Source: Thalassospiraceae bacterium LMO-JJ14
Lineage (GTDB): Bacteria > Pseudomonadota > Alphaproteobacteria > Rhodospirillales > Casp-alpha2
Direction: 5' to 3'
Assembly: GCA_021555105.2 (NCBI GenBank)
Contig: CP134604.1
Coordinates: 3,262,501-3,326,500, forward strand
Length of the DNA: 64,000 bases
A program made the position numbers and the translations under genes. The notes beneath the pieces are model-generated. The model saw nothing but the letters and a program-made list of their open reading frames with translations, had not been told where the DNA came from and made no database searches. Positions 24,276 to 40,654 of this stretch are shown here, in pieces (position 1 is the first letter of the stretch; every line of letters starts with the position of its first letter).

Positions 24276-25361
24276 ATGACCTCAACCACGAATAATAACC
24301 TCAAAATCATCGATGCCGCGGGCAGCCCTGCCGAATTGGGCCACGCCATCGGCAGCGCCGTCGCCGCCTCGTTCAATGAAGCCGTGATGCGCAATATCGA
24401 ATTCAGGGAAACACAGAAACACTTCGCCGGCAGCGATTACCTGAAAGCGCTCAGAGACGCCGCCGCCGGCGCTTATCCCCGCCATATGCGCGAACTCGAC
24501 GCCATGGCCGCCGCCATCGGTACCGACACCGAGACCCTGTTCCTGTGGAATTGCCGCGGCGATCTCCGCTTTCCGCCGGAGAGCGCGCAAGCACGCCTCG
24601 ATGCCATGGCGGACGCCTGCACGACGGTGATCTCGGCCGGCGATTTCGCCAACGGCATTCCCGCCGTCATTGCCCATAACGAAGACGGATCCGGCGATTT
24701 CATGGCGCACCGCTACTGGCTCAGGGCGCGGCCCGACGATGCCCCCGCGTTCGAGAGTTATCTTTATCCCGGCATGCTGGCCGGGCACAGCGTCGCCGTC
24801 ACCGACGCCGGTCTGGTGCAGACCATCAACAACGTCCGCGCCGACGACCTGAAGCCGGGCATCCCGCGCCACTTCATCTGCCGCGCGGTGCTTGAAGCGG
24901 AAAACATCGCGGACGTGATCGCGCACCTGCGCCGCCCGGATCGGGCGTCGGGGTTCCATCACGCCATCGCCATGCGCGGGATCGAAACGCCGATGTCCAT
25001 CGAAGCCCCGGCCTCGGCGAGCGTCATTCATACCGTGGACGGCGCCGTCGGCCATGCCAATCATCTGTTGGATGCGCACTTCGCGAAACTGGGCCAGACC
25101 GTGACCGCGTCCTCCGATTACCGGCAAACGGCGGTCGACGCCTACCTGGCCGAAGGCGGCGATCCGAAACAGGCGGAAAATGTCCTCTTCAAACGCGGCG
25201 CAGACGGCGAGGAAAGCGTGTTGCGGCGCCCCGGTGACGGCGGCGACGATTACGGCTGCACACTGGTGACGGCGGTTTTCCGTGCCCATGCCGACAAGGT
25301 CGAATGGGCCGTGCACGCCGACCCGGAAAACCTGAACGCGATTACCGGCACGTTTTCCTGA
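24276..25361 (+). CDS. C45-type N-terminal nucleophile hydrolase/acyltransferase
   Basis: 361 residues with the pattern of the acyl-CoA:6-aminopenicillanate acyltransferase (C45) family: RGDL then DACTTVIS, where Cys115 would become the N-terminal nucleophile after self-cleavage, followed by AHNEDGSGDF and a long alpha-beta-beta-alpha-like body with INNVRADDLKPGIPRHFICR. Family members hydrolyse or transfer acyl groups on amides such as N-acyl amino acids. No signal peptide, so cytoplasmic. The substrate is unknown, and the secreted neighbour gives no clear hint. Confidence 0.78.
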   Translation: MTSTTNNNLKIIDAAGSPAELGHAIGSAVAASFNEAVMRNIEFRETQKHFAGSDYLKALRDAAAGAYPRHMRELDAMAAAIGTDTETLFLWNCRGDLRFPPESAQARLDAMADACTTVISAGDFANGIPAVIAHNEDGSGDFMAHRYWLRARPDDAPAFESYLYPGMLAGHSVAVTDAGLVQTINNVRADDLKPGIPRHFICRAVLEAENIADVIAHLRRPDRASGFHHAIAMRGIETPMSIEAPASASVIHTVDGAVGHANHLLDAHFAKLGQTVTASSDYRQTAVDAYLAEGGDPKQAENVLFKRGADGEESVLRRPGDGGDDYGCTLVTAVFRAHADKVEWAVHADPENLNAITGTFS

Positions 25362-25522
25362 GCTCAATTGCGGGTTCACCGCACAGAAGAAATACCGTCC
25401 CATGTGCGCTGAGCGGTCAAGACCGTGCAGCCACAGCTTCAGCCATGCCGGGATAGCGAGCAGCATCTCGATCACATTCTGAAAACGCAACGATCCTAGC
25501 CCCCCAGGATCATGTCAGCATA

Positions 25523-25867
25523 TCAGTTGGTGTTATAGACTTTCAGAAGCTGCAGGAAATTGGTCTTCACGTCGTCGTCCGCGATACGATCCAGTTCCTT
25601 GGCAAGCTGCAAAGCGCGGCGAGAAATCTTTTCGTCTTCCGATTTCTCGTCGGCAAGTCCTTCAAAGAAAAAGCTGACCGGTACATCGAGAATTCCGCAC
25701 ATGTCCCACAGGCGGCTTGAGCCGATTCGGTTGGTGCCTTTCTCATATTTCTGTACCTGCTGAAAGCTGATACCGAGACGTTCGCCAAGTTGAGTTTGCG
25801 TCAGGCCACGCATAATCCGCACCTCTCTGAGGCGGTGGCCAACATGAACGTCTGTTGGGTGGGGCAT
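25523..25867 (-). CDS. XRE-family transcriptional regulator
   Basis: 114 residues. An N-terminal helix-turn-helix (RGLTQTQLGERLGISFQQVQ, then KYEKGTNRI) is followed by a short helical tail (RRALQLAKELDRIADDDVKT) probably used for dimerisation. This two-part layout is common for regulators found throughout alphaproteobacteria. The start at 25867 is chosen because AAGGAGGACAA lies right ahead; a longer frame to 25948 has none. It is transcribed from its own extended -10 promoter and lies behind ligA. Confidence 0.85.
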   Translation of the reverse strand: MPHPTDVHVGHRLREVRIMRGLTQTQLGERLGISFQQVQKYEKGTNRIGSSRLWDMCGILDVPVSFFFEGLADEKSEDEKISRRALQLAKELDRIADDDVKTNFLQLLKVYNTN

Positions 25868-25907
25868 TCGTTGTCCTCCTTGGAGCAATAACTGCACGTA
25901 ATATGGG

Positions 25908-25916
25908 ATTATACCA
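25908..25916 (-). promoter_or_regulatory. Extended -10 promoter of the XRE gene
   Basis: On the minus strand TGGTATAAT combines a TGn extension with a perfect -10 hexamer, about 40 bases ahead of the start codon. No good -35 is seen, as is usual for extended -10 promoters. Confidence 0.6.
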
Positions 25917-25978
25917 AATTTAAGAATGTGACGGCACGCACAATTCAATATAACCGGCTATTCTTTTATAAAGTTGCA

Positions 25979-29790
<3,812 letters not shown>

Positions 29791-29844
29791 GGCTGGCGGG
29801 TCAACATGCTCGGGCGGGCTCCTGGCGACGGTCGCGCACCGTGA

Positions 29845-30648
29845 TTACCAAACCTTGTACCAGGGCTTTTCCTCGGGCTCGGCGACCGGCTTGCCCTCGA
29901 ACAGGTAATACGAGTCGGTGTACCATTCACTGCTGGGGAAATTGTGTCCCAGCACCGAGGCGGTCTTACGCGCCTCGCTGGTGACGCCGAGCGCCATGTA
30001 GGCTTCGGTCAGCCTGTGCAGCGCTTCCGGAACGTGCGTCGTGGTTTCATACTTCTCAACCACGGTGCGAAAACGGTTGATGGCCGCCAGATAATGTTTC
30101 TGCTTCAGGTAATAGCGGCCGATTTCCATTTCCTTACCGGCGAGGTGATCGTAAGTCAGATCGACCTTGATCTTGGCATCGCGGGCGTACTGGGATTCCG
30201 GAAACCGTTTCATGACCTCGCTCAGGGCATTCAGCGACAATTCCGTCATCTTCTGATCCCGCGCCACATCGGAAATCTGCTCGTAATAGCAAAGCGCCTT
30301 CAGATAGTACGCATAGGCGACATCGCGGTTCGCCGGGTGCAACTGCGTGAACCGGTCGAGCGCGATGATCGCGTCATCGTAGCGGTTGCTCTGGTAATAG
30401 GAATAGGCTGCCATCAGTTGCGCTTTGGTCGCCCAGACGGAATACGGGTGCTGCCGCTCGACTTCGTCGAACTCGCGCGCCGCGTCCTTATAACGCTCTT
30501 CCTGCATCAGGTTCATGGCGCCGTTATAGATGTTCGACACCGGGCGCTCGACATAGTCCGGCTCTTCCGTCGTGGAGCACGCCGCCGTCGTTGCAGCGAC
30601 AAGGGCCGCTGCTGCCGTCAGTTTCAATGAGCGGTAAAAACGCGCCAT
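29845..30648 (-). CDS. bamD: Outer membrane assembly lipoprotein BamD
   Basis: 267 residues. A lipoprotein signal peptide ends in ATTAAC with Cys24 as the lipidated residue. TPR-like repeats follow (YNGAMNLMQEERYKDAAREF, QLMAAYSYYQSNRYDDAIIA, and more). BamD is the essential lipoprotein of the BAM complex that folds beta-barrel proteins into the outer membrane. The start at 30648 is chosen to give a normal lipoprotein leader; 25 upstream codons are unlikely to be used. Confidence 0.94.
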   Translation of the reverse strand: MARFYRSLKLTAAAALVAATTAACSTTEEPDYVERPVSNIYNGAMNLMQEERYKDAAREFDEVERQHPYSVWATKAQLMAAYSYYQSNRYDDAIIALDRFTQLHPANRDVAYAYYLKALCYYEQISDVARDQKMTELSLNALSEVMKRFPESQYARDAKIKVDLTYDHLAGKEMEIGRYYLKQKHYLAAINRFRTVVEKYETTTHVPEALHRLTEAYMALGVTSEARKTASVLGHNFPSSEWYTDSYYLFEGKPVAEPEEKPWYKVW

Positions 30649-30833
30649 CGGTATGTCATTCCCGTCAAGATCAAGGGCTGAAACCTGTACGGAGTATATC
30701 ACGTCCGGGGCGCAAATCCGCAAGGGCTGAGACGTCTTTAGCGGCCTGAAATCCGGATATGTACGGGAAAAAGCACCGCCGATGGCGTGTCTTGACGATT
30801 ACGTGGGAAATCGGCCCGCCGGGCCGGCAGAAA

Positions 30834-31814
30834 TCAGCCGGCGACGGCCATCTGTTCGGCCTGAATGCCGCCGTCGACGGCCAGATTCACCGCATCGCCG
30901 CTCAGCACATCCCAGGTCCAGGCGCTCTCGTCGGCGAGCAGCGTGCGCAGCAGCTTGTTGTTGGCGGCGTGACCGGAGCACACACCTTCAAAACGGCCGA
31001 TGATCGGGGCGCCTGCGAGATACAGGTCGCCGATCGCATCCAGCACCTTGTGACGCACGAATTCGTCGTCATAGCGCAGGCCGTCTTCGTTCATAATGCC
31101 GTCGTGGCCGACGACAATGGCGTTATCGAGCGAGCCGCCTTTGGCCAGTCCCGCTTCCCACAATGCTTCGACTTCGTGCAGGAAACCAAAGGTGCGGGCC
31201 TTGGAAAGCTCCTTGCGGAAGGCGCCGTTGACGACCTTCAGGCTCATTTCCTGACGGTTCACGACAGAACTGTCGAAGTCGATCTCGAAGTCGATGATCT
31301 GGGTATCGCAAGGCGAAATCGCAACATGACCGGAGCCGTAGGAGACTTCAACGCGCTTGAGCACGCGGATCACGCGGCGCGGCGCATCCTGTTCGACGAT
31401 TCCGGCGCATTCGATGAGAAACACGAAAGGCTCGGAACTGCCGTCCATAATCGGCACTTCCGGGCCATTGATCTCGATTTCGACATTGTCGATGCCGCAG
31501 CCGGCAAGGGCCGCCATCACATGTTCGACCGTCCCCACGGTGACCCCGTCTTCATTGCCGAGCACCGAACACAGGCGCGTATCGACGACATGGTCCCAGC
31601 GCGCCGGAATGACCGCGCCTGCACCGCTGATGTCGGTGCGGCGAAAAACCACGCCCGAATTGACCGGCGCCGGTTTCATGGTCATGGAAATCTTGTTCCC
31701 GGAGTGGAGGCCGACCCCGGTGCAGTTGATCGGAGATTTCAGCGTGCGTTGACGAACCACCGGTTCATTTACGTCAGACCCTGTCATCGCGGCTGAAACT
31801 TGCTGATCGAACAT
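30834..31814 (-). CDS. lpxC: UDP-3-O-acyl-N-acetylglucosamine deacetylase LpxC
   Basis: 326 residues. It is the committed zinc-dependent step of lipid A synthesis. RTLKSPINCTGVGLHSG, the zinc ligand in GTVEHVMAAL, the motif IMDGSSEPFVF and the C-terminal KVLDAIGDLYL with SGHAANNKLL are all present. GGGGGTTA precedes the ATG at 31814. It lies downstream of ftsZ behind a 267-base gap with a hairpin, so it probably has its own promoter. Confidence 0.97.
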   Translation of the reverse strand: MFDQQVSAAMTGSDVNEPVVRQRTLKSPINCTGVGLHSGNKISMTMKPAPVNSGVVFRRTDISGAGAVIPARWDHVVDTRLCSVLGNEDGVTVGTVEHVMAALAGCGIDNVEIEINGPEVPIMDGSSEPFVFLIECAGIVEQDAPRRVIRVLKRVEVSYGSGHVAISPCDTQIIDFEIDFDSSVVNRQEMSLKVVNGAFRKELSKARTFGFLHEVEALWEAGLAKGGSLDNAIVVGHDGIMNEDGLRYDDEFVRHKVLDAIGDLYLAGAPIIGRFEGVCSGHAANNKLLRTLLADESAWTWDVLSGDAVNLAVDGGIQAEQMAVAG

Positions 31815-31995
31815 ATTTTTAGTAACCCCCGAGCGTCATGCGCCCCTAAAATCTTTGTAGATTGTTGATGATGTGTGTAGCAAGCGGGCCTGCTCCACTC
31901 AAATCAACATTTGTTTCCGATTGTTACGTTTTTCATCTTTAAAAACAGTTACTTATTCTTCATCTGAAACAGATGCCCCATTCCGTAAACGGCAA

Positions 31996-32019
31996 GAGGG
32001 GCGCCCGAAGGCACCCCTC
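31996..32019 (-). terminator. Hairpin behind ftsZ
   Basis: GAGGGGCGCC (31996-32005) and GGCACCCCTC (32010-32019) form a 10-bp stem with one mismatch and a CGAA loop, about 60 bases past the ftsZ stop. The T tract is poor, so termination may be partial and leave some read-through into lpxC. Confidence 0.55.
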
Positions 32020-32081
32020 TCCCGTCGATAGGAGCGATTCGTTCCGCCGGACCGCACAGCGGCCTTGCGGGCCTTCAGGCC

Positions 32082-33971
<1,890 letters not shown>

Positions 33972-34069
33972 GTCAACCTCCGCTCCTATCGGTTTGATGT
34001 GACCTGGTGACCTCGTTTCCCCGCGTGAATATGCGGGGACGCCGGAATTCCTTGTTGTTAATACTCATG

Positions 34070-35359
34070 TTAAAAATTCTCCCTTAACCAATGCCCGATG
34101 CGGCCCAGCAACCCGGACGGCGGCTGCGCCATGTTCATGTCCGTCTCCATTGGCACTTCGGCGACGGCGACGGCGTACTGCAAAAGCCCCGAAGCGGCCG
34201 AGAACGCCGGCCCGGCGACAGCTTCGGCCAGTCCCTCGATAGGGCGCGGACAGGCCAGCCGGACGTGATGCGAAAACGTCTGTGAGGCCATTTCCACCAT
34301 GCCGGTCAGCTGCGACGTCCCGCCGGTCAGCACGACACGCCCGGCAAGCTGGGCGAACCCGGCTTTCTCCAGACGCTCGTGCGCCAGATCGAGAATTTCC
34401 TCGACGCGCGGACGGATGATGCCGACCAGCATTGAGCGTGGCACTTGCACGGTGCCGGTCTCGTCGTCTTCGCCGACCAGCGGCACCTGGATCACCTCGG
34501 CGTCGTCGGATGCCGACGCCAGGCATGTGCCGTAAAGATTTTTCATGCGCTCGGCGTGACCGAACGGGGTCGACAGGCCGCGCGCGATATCGTTGGTGAT
34601 GTGATTGCCGCCGACGGGAATGATGTCGGTGTGCACAAGCTCGCCATCGAAGAACAGCGCGATGCCGGTGGTGCCGCCGCCGATATCGATACACGCCGCA
34701 CCCATTTTCTTTTCATCGTCGACAAGGCACGCCAGCGCCGAAGCGAACGGCGAGACGACCATTGCATCGACATGCAGATGACAACGCTCGACAACTGCAT
34801 GCAGATTTCTGAGCGGCGCCGTCTGCGCCGTGACCACGTGAACGTTGACGCCCAGCGTTTCGCCGAACATGCCGATCGGGTCGCGGACGCCGCGATTGCC
34901 GTCAACGCTGAAGCCGACCGGCAGTTTGTGGACGATTTCGCGGTCTTCGGGCATGTCCTTCAAAAGCACCGCCGGATCCAACAGCCGGCGCATGTCGTGT
35001 TCGGTAATTCCGTGGCCGCCGATGGAAACATCGCACGCCACCAGCTTCGATTTCGGCTTACCGACGGAAACATTGATGACGACACGCTCGATGTTGTCAC
35101 CGGCCATCTGTTCGGCGCGTTCGACGGCGGCGCGAATGGCGTGCTCGGCGGCGTCCATATCGACGATGGCGCCATTGCGAATGCCGTGTGCCTGGTGCGT
35201 GCCGATGCCGACGATCTTCGGCCCGCCCGTGCCATAGGGACCGCGTTCCACGTTTGGCTTGGCAATCAGGCAACAGATCTTCGTGGTGCCGATATCAAGC
35301 GCGGCGACAAACCCCGATCTCGGTTTCAGCGTTGCGCCGTTTCGTTTCATTCGTGTCAC
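34070..35359 (-). CDS. ftsA: Cell division protein FtsA
   Basis: 429 residues of an actin-like ATPase that ties FtsZ to the membrane. ALDIGTTKICCLI (20-32) is the phosphate-1 loop, AACIDIGGGTTGIALF the phosphate-2 loop, and VLTGGTSQLTGM the adenosine motif. The C terminus (LLGRIGHWLRENF) is an amphipathic helix for membrane binding. It sits 50 bases behind ftsQ and ahead of ftsZ. Confidence 0.97.
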   Translation of the reverse strand: MTRMKRNGATLKPRSGFVAALDIGTTKICCLIAKPNVERGPYGTGGPKIVGIGTHQAHGIRNGAIVDMDAAEHAIRAAVERAEQMAGDNIERVVINVSVGKPKSKLVACDVSIGGHGITEHDMRRLLDPAVLLKDMPEDREIVHKLPVGFSVDGNRGVRDPIGMFGETLGVNVHVVTAQTAPLRNLHAVVERCHLHVDAMVVSPFASALACLVDDEKKMGAACIDIGGGTTGIALFFDGELVHTDIIPVGGNHITNDIARGLSTPFGHAERMKNLYGTCLASASDDAEVIQVPLVGEDDETGTVQVPRSMLVGIIRPRVEEILDLAHERLEKAGFAQLAGRVVLTGGTSQLTGMVEMASQTFSHHVRLACPRPIEGLAEAVAGPAFSAASGLLQYAVAVAEVPMETDMNMAQPPSGLLGRIGHWLRENF

Positions 35360-35409
35360 TCTCTCGTTCCCAACTCAAAACACCGGGTTCTTCCCGGATA
35401 ATTGCCCCG

Positions 35410-36255
35410 TTATGTTTCCTGGCCGCTACCCTTGGGCCCGGTCTTGACAATCAGCCGGTCCGGGATTCGCAAATCCAGAACCGTCACGTTCTTGTCCAGA
35501 ACCCGGTGATTGCGGTGATATGTCGCCAGCCGCGCCCATGCCCCCTGGGCGTCGTCTTCGGGCAGACGCACGTCGATGCCACCCTTGAGATGCAGGTTCC
35601 AGCGCCGTTCGCCGACCCATGTCGCGGCCTTGACCTGCGTCATCAGCGTCGGTTCGGAGCCGATCATCGCGATCAGGGCAGAGGCCTGCGCCTCGGCCCC
35701 CGCGCCGACGACGACCAGCAGGTCGGCATAAGGCTCAAGGTTTTCGGTCTCGATCACCGCGCCTTCGGCATCGATCAGATGCAACTTCTCGTCTTTCTGC
35801 CACAGTGCCAGCGGTTCGCGCTCGACGATGCTGACAAGAATGGTATCGGGCAGCATGCGCTCGATGGTCGAGGCGCGAACCCACGGCAGCGCCTCCAGGC
35901 GTCCCTTCGCTTCGAGAATGTCGAAAGCCAGGATCGGGGCGCCGCGTGAAACGTTCAGCGCCTTGATCAGCACGTCGCGTTTCGTCTGCTGACGGCCGCT
36001 GACCATGACTTCCTGCACCCTAAAGCCCATTGAAGCCGTCGCCGAAATCGCCGACCAGCGCGCGCTGTCATAAAGCCGTTCGGCGCTGCCCGACGAAATC
36101 GCCCACCAACCCGCGCCCGAAGCGGTCCCCATGATCACGGCACCGATTAAAGGAATAAACCAAGTGCGGCGCCATAACGGGCGGACGCGCGGACGCGGCT
36201 GCGAGCGAGTTCCCTGCGCTTCGGCTTTCTTCTTTTGCTTACGCGCAAAAATCAT
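35410..36255 (-). CDS. ftsQ: Cell division protein FtsQ
   Basis: 281 residues. A basic cytoplasmic tail leads to one membrane helix (WFIPLIGAVIMGTASGAGWW, about 31-50), then a periplasmic POTRA domain (GFRVQEVMVSGRQQTKRDVL onward) and the FtsQ beta domain with PWVRASTIERMLPDTI. It links early and late divisome proteins. The start at 36255 overlaps the ddl stop as ATGA, preferred over an ATG 9 bases upstream. Confidence 0.94.
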   Translation of the reverse strand: MIFARKQKKKAEAQGTRSQPRPRVRPLWRRTWFIPLIGAVIMGTASGAGWWAISSGSAERLYDSARWSAISATASMGFRVQEVMVSGRQQTKRDVLIKALNVSRGAPILAFDILEAKGRLEALPWVRASTIERMLPDTILVSIVEREPLALWQKDEKLHLIDAEGAVIETENLEPYADLLVVVGAGAEAQASALIAMIGSEPTLMTQVKAATWVGERRWNLHLKGGIDVRLPEDDAQGAWARLATYHRNHRVLDKNVTVLDLRIPDRLIVKTGPKGSGQET

Positions 36256-37157
36256 GCATCGCACTCCGCGTTATCGACCATCCAGGTCACCAGTTCGGGG
36301 AAGGATATGCCCACGTACTCTGCTTGCTCGGGCACCAGCGACGTCGCCGTCATCCCGGGTTGCGTATTGACTTCCAGGAGATACAGCCGTTCCCCGTCGT
36401 ATCGGAAGTCGGCCCTGGAAACACCCCGGCATCCGAGGGCCCGATGCGCCTGCAATGCATAGTCAAGACAGGCATCTGTGGTCCCCTGATCGATGTCGGC
36501 GGGAATCACATGTTTCGATCCCCCCGTTACATATTTAGCCTCGTAATCGTAAAAATTTCGTTCCGTTGAAATATCGGTGACGGCGAGCGGCCGATCGCCC
36601 ATCACGGCAACGGTGAATTCACGGCCTTCGATGAACTCTTCGACCATGACCCGATCACCGTGCGGCCAGCCGGTGCCTTCGAAGCTGAGCGCATTGTCGC
36701 CCTGACGAACGATATGAACGCCGACGCTGGAGCCCTCGTTACAGGGCTTGATGACATACGGGCGCGGCATCGGATCGGCGGCACGGATATCCTCTTCGCT
36801 GGCGACCACGTGTTTCGCGACCGGCAGCCCGGCATCCTCGAACAACTGCTTGGCCATCGGCTTGTCCATGGCCAGCGCCGAGGCCATCAACCCCGAGTGC
36901 GTGTACGGAATATTCAAAATGTTCAGCAATCCCTGTACGCAGCCGTCTTCGCCCCAGCGGCCGTGGAGCGCGTTGAAAACGGCGTCCGGCTTGGGATACA
37001 GCCGCGTAATCAGTGCCCCCATATCGCGTTGCACGTCGATCGGCGTGACATCGAAACCGGCTTCCTTGAGCGCCTTGGCGCAGGCAGCGCCGCTCGCCAG
37101 CGAGACCTCGCGTTCCGCCGACCAGCCGCCCATCAGTACCGCTACGTGTCTCGTCAT
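36252..37157 (-). CDS. ddl: D-alanine--D-alanine ligase
   Basis: 301 residues of the ATP-grasp fold. [15 protein letters not shown] (9-23) and [14 protein letters not shown] are the N-terminal substrate motifs, [14 protein letters not shown] the ATP loop, and [15 protein letters not shown] the C-terminal metal/substrate motif. It supplies D-Ala-D-Ala to MurF. Overlaps murB (stop) and ftsQ (start) by four bases each. Confidence 0.97.
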   Translation of the reverse strand: MTRHVAVLMGGWSAEREVSLASGAACAKALKEAGFDVTPIDVQRDMGALITRLYPKPDAVFNALHGRWGEDGCVQGLLNILNIPYTHSGLMASALAMDKPMAKQLFEDAGLPVAKHVVASEEDIRAADPMPRPYVIKPCNEGSSVGVHIVRQGDNALSFEGTGWPHGDRVMVEEFIEGREFTVAVMGDRPLAVTDISTERNFYDYEAKYVTGGSKHVIPADIDQGTTDACLDYALQAHRALGCRGVSRADFRYDGERLYLLEVNTQPGMTATSLVPEQAEYVGISFPELVTWMVDNAECDA

Positions 37158-38101
37158 CGCTCAACCTCCCGGGGGCCGTTGTTGCCGGGAACGCCCAACC
37201 GGCGGATTTCCCATTTCAGTTCGACACCTGAATTTTTCATCACGCGGCGGCGCACTTCCTCGCCCAGGCTTTCCAGGTCGCCCGCCGTCGCATCGCCGGT
37301 ATTGATCAGGAAATTGGTGTGCGCCTCCGACACCTGCGCGCCGCCGACCCTGAGCCCCCGGCAGCCGGCGGCGTCGATCAGCTCCCAGGCCTTGTTCCCC
37401 CAGGGGTTGGCGAAAGTCGATCCGCCGGTTTTTTCACGGACCGGCTGCGAGCGTTCGCGCTGATCCTGGATTTCCTTCATACGCGCCTGAATAATTTCGG
37501 CGTCGCCGGGTGTCGCGTTGAACACCGCACCAGTGAAGATCAAGTCTTCGGGCACATCGGCATGGCGGTAGGTAAAGCCCATTGCCGCCGCATCCAGAGT
37601 TCGGATCCTGCCGTCGGCATCCAGCGCCGTCGCAGTTTCAAAGACATCGCAGATTTCGACGCCGTACGCGCCTGCGTTCATGCGCAGTGCACCGCCGACG
37701 GTGCCGGGAATGCCGACCAGGAACTCCAGCCCGGTCAGGCCGGCCTCGGCGGCGCGGCGCGCGACATTCATATCCGCCGCCGCGGCCCCGGCGTGGATGC
37801 GGTTCCCCTCGATTTCGATGCTGGCAAAGGCCTTGCCGAGACGAATGACGATGCCCGGAATACCGCCGTCGCGAACGAGAATGTTCGATGTGCCGCCGAT
37901 CACGGTCAGCGGGCAATCCGCAGGCTTATGCGACAGGAAGGTTTCCAGATCGGCGAAATCAGCCGGCTCGAACAGTACCTCGGCCGGGCCGCCGACCCTG
38001 AACCAGGTATAGCGCGCCATCGGCTCGTTGGCGCGCAGCCGTCCGCGCACGACGGGCATGCGATCGATCAGATGCGGGGTATTGCGCTCAGCCGCCATCA
38101 T
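37154..38101 (-). CDS. murB: UDP-N-acetylenolpyruvoylglucosamine reductase MurB
   Basis: 315 residues, FAD-dependent and type I-like in layout. [29 protein letters not shown] and [20 protein letters not shown] are the FAD-binding signatures; [19 protein letters not shown] holds the catalytic serine region. The start is the ATG ATG pair at 38101/38098, inside the murC 3' end; a longer frame to 38221 is only overlap with murC. Confidence 0.96.
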   Translation of the reverse strand: MMAAERNTPHLIDRMPVVRGRLRANEPMARYTWFRVGGPAEVLFEPADFADLETFLSHKPADCPLTVIGGTSNILVRDGGIPGIVIRLGKAFASIEIEGNRIHAGAAAADMNVARRAAEAGLTGLEFLVGIPGTVGGALRMNAGAYGVEICDVFETATALDADGRIRTLDAAAMGFTYRHADVPEDLIFTGAVFNATPGDAEIIQARMKEIQDQRERSQPVREKTGGSTFANPWGNKAWELIDAAGCRGLRVGGAQVSEAHTNFLINTGDATAGDLESLGEEVRRRVMKNSGVELKWEIRRLGVPGNNGPREVER

Positions 38102-39527
38102 TCGCCGCCTCCCGCCCCTTGCCGCGCAGATGTTCCAGTTCTTCCGGCAGCGCATTGGCCCACGCCGAAATACTGCCCGCCCCCAGGCACACCACGTAAT
38201 CACCGGCACCGGCGATGGCATTTACGGTCTCGGCCAGCGAGCTTGAATTTTCCAGTGCGATCACGGTCCGGTGCCCGCGTTCACGCAGACCGGCGACGAG
38301 TGAATCCCGGTTGACGCCCTCGATCGGCGATTCGCCCGCCGGATAGACTTCGGTCACGATCACCGCATCGGCGGCGTTGAAGCAGGTGCAGAAATCCTCG
38401 AACAGATCGCGGAGCCGTGTATAGCGGTGCGGCTGCACAACGGCGATGACCTGGTTTTCGGCGACTTCGCGGGCCGCTTTCAGAACCGCGGCAATCTCGA
38501 CCGGGTGATGGCCGTAATCGTCGATGATGGTGATGCCGTCGACGGTGCCGGTATGCGTGAAGCGGCGTTTGACGCCCTCGAAACCGCTCAGCGCCTTGTT
38601 CAGCACATCGTCGGCGAGCCCCATTTCCGAGCCGATGGCCACTGCCGCCAGCGCATTCAGCACGTTGTGCAGCCCGTGCATGGCGAGATTGAGGCTTTTG
38701 ATTTCCCGGCTTTCCCCGGTTTTACGATCCGAAATCGTCACGTCGAAGGTGGTGCCGTCGGGATCGATCGTGACGTTGGCGGCGCGAACATCGGCCTGCG
38801 GGCTGAAACCGTAGGTGACGATGCGGCGGTCCGATACGCGCGGGATCATCGCCTGGACTTCGGCGTGGTCGATACACAGCGCCGCGAACCCGTAAAACGG
38901 AATGTTCTCGACGAAATCGACGAACGCCTTTCTCAGCGCATCGAAGCTGCCGTAATGGTCCAAGTGCTCGGGGTCGATGTTGGTGACGACGGCAATCGCA
39001 GCGGGCAGTTTCAGGAACGTGCCGTCGGACTCGTCGGCCTCGCAGACCATCCATTCGCCGTCGCCGAGCCGGGCATTGCTGCCCCATGCATTGATGATAC
39101 CGCCGTTGATCACGGTCGGGTCCATGTCTGCGGCTTCCAGCACTGCGGCGATCAGGGATGTGGTCGTTGTCTTGCCGTGCGTACCGCCGATGGCGATCGA
39201 CCATTTGAGCCGCATCAACTCGCCCAGCATTTCCGCACGGCGCACCACCGGGATCAGTTTTTCCCGTGCGGCACGAACTTCCGGGTTGTCGGCCTTGACC
39301 GCCGACGAAATGACGACGACCGAGGCGTCGGCAATGTTTTCCGCCGCGTGGCCGATGGCGACATGAATACCCAGATCGCGCAGCCGCTTGACGTTGGCGC
39401 TCTCGGCGATGTCGGAACCCTGCACGGTGTAGCCGAGATTCTTGAGGATTTCGGCGATTCCGCTCATGCCGATGCCGCCGATGCCGACGAAATGAAGCGT
39501 GCCGATGTTCAGGGGGATCGATCTCAT
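38088..39527 (-). CDS. murC: UDP-N-acetylmuramate--L-alanine ligase MurC
   Basis: 479 residues of the Mur ligase fold. [15 protein letters not shown] at the N terminus binds the UDP, the P loop is [12 protein letters not shown], and [12 protein letters not shown] starts the C-terminal domain. It adds L-Ala to UDP-MurNAc. Its start overlaps the murG stop by four bases, and its stop lies inside murB. Confidence 0.97.
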   Translation of the reverse strand: MRSIPLNIGTLHFVGIGGIGMSGIAEILKNLGYTVQGSDIAESANVKRLRDLGIHVAIGHAAENIADASVVVISSAVKADNPEVRAAREKLIPVVRRAEMLGELMRLKWSIAIGGTHGKTTTTSLIAAVLEAADMDPTVINGGIINAWGSNARLGDGEWMVCEADESDGTFLKLPAAIAVVTNIDPEHLDHYGSFDALRKAFVDFVENIPFYGFAALCIDHAEVQAMIPRVSDRRIVTYGFSPQADVRAANVTIDPDGTTFDVTISDRKTGESREIKSLNLAMHGLHNVLNALAAVAIGSEMGLADDVLNKALSGFEGVKRRFTHTGTVDGITIIDDYGHHPVEIAAVLKAAREVAENQVIAVVQPHRYTRLRDLFEDFCTCFNAADAVIVTEVYPAGESPIEGVNRDSLVAGLRERGHRTVIALENSSSLAETVNAIAGAGDYVVCLGAGSISAWANALPEELEHLRGKGREAANDGG

Positions 39528-40654
39528 GCCGCGGCCCTTTCGTCTCTGCCGTTTTCGCCGCGCAATGTTTCTTCGACCAGTGTCGCCAGCCGTTCCGTGG
39601 CATCGGGGCGCCCGGCCTGGCGTGCCGCCGCGGCGGCTTTTTCCAGAACCATCGGCATGCCGAACATGGATTGCAGTCTTGAAGCCAGGCTGTCTTCGGT
39701 AAAGTCGGTCTCGGGGATCAGCCAGCCCGCGCCGATCTCGTCGACCGCGTGCGCATTCAAGGACTGATGATCGTCGATGGCATAGCGGTACGGCACCAAC
39801 AGCGCCGGCCTGCCGACCGCCAGCAGTTCGGCGACCGTAGAGGCGCCGGACCGCGCGATCACCAGATGCGCCGCCGCCAGCCGTTCCGGCACGTCGTCGA
39901 AGAAACTGTCCAGCACGGCATCGATCCCGAGCCGCTTGTAAGTACCGCGCACTTCTTCAAGGTCTTCGGGGCGGCACTGCTGGGTAATATGCAGGCGGCC
40001 CTTGAGTTGGTCCGTCAGCTTGGAGACGGCCTGCGGAATCACCTCGCTCAGGATGCGCGCGCCCTGCGAGCCGCCCAGCACCAGAATGTTGAACGGCCGG
40101 CCGTCGGTGAAACTCGGATACGGCGTGTCACGCACCGCCAGCACACGGCTGCGGACCGGCATGCCGGTATGCGTCACCTTGCCGTGCGATCTTTGCGGAA
40201 TGCCCCGGCTTTCCGGGAACGATACGGCGATGGCCTTGGCGCGATCGGCAAGCAGCCGGTTGGCGCGGCCGAGAATGGCGTTCTGTTCGTGCAGGACCGT
40301 CGGCATCCCGGCCAGGCTTGCCGCCATCATGGTCGGGATCGAAGCATAGCCGCCGAAACCGACGACGGCGCTTGGCTGCATCTGTTTCAAAAGCCCGCGC
40401 GCCTGCAACGTCCCCAGGCCAAGCTCGGCGATGCTGCGGATTTTCGCCAGCGGTCCCTTGCCGGCAATGCCGCCGGCCCGTATCTGATGCGTCTCGATTT
40501 CGCCCAGCGCGCCGCCATAGGCATCGCCCCGGCGGTCGGTCAGCAGCGCCAGACGATGGCCGCGCCCGATCAGTTCGCGCGCCAGTGCTTCCGCCGGGAA
40601 GACATGCCCGCCGGTACCGCCGGCGGCGAGAACGATCAGGCGATCAGCGGTCAT
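39524..40654 (-). CDS. murG: Lipid II synthase MurG
   Basis: 376 residues of the GT-B fold. [17 protein letters not shown] is the N-terminal glycine loop and [15 protein letters not shown] the second; [18 protein letters not shown] is the UDP-GlcNAc-binding region. It adds GlcNAc to lipid I at the inner face of the membrane. ATG 40654 has GGGAGGTGG just ahead and lies inside the ftsW 3' end; a GTG 9 bases upstream is possible. Confidence 0.96.
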   Translation of the reverse strand: MTADRLIVLAAGGTGGHVFPAEALARELIGRGHRLALLTDRRGDAYGGALGEIETHQIRAGGIAGKGPLAKIRSIAELGLGTLQARGLLKQMQPSAVVGFGGYASIPTMMAASLAGMPTVLHEQNAILGRANRLLADRAKAIAVSFPESRGIPQRSHGKVTHTGMPVRSRVLAVRDTPYPSFTDGRPFNILVLGGSQGARILSEVIPQAVSKLTDQLKGRLHITQQCRPEDLEEVRGTYKRLGIDAVLDSFFDDVPERLAAAHLVIARSGASTVAELLAVGRPALLVPYRYAIDDHQSLNAHAVDEIGAGWLIPETDFTEDSLASRLQSMFGMPMVLEKAAAAARQAGRPDATERLATLVEETLRGENGRDERAAA

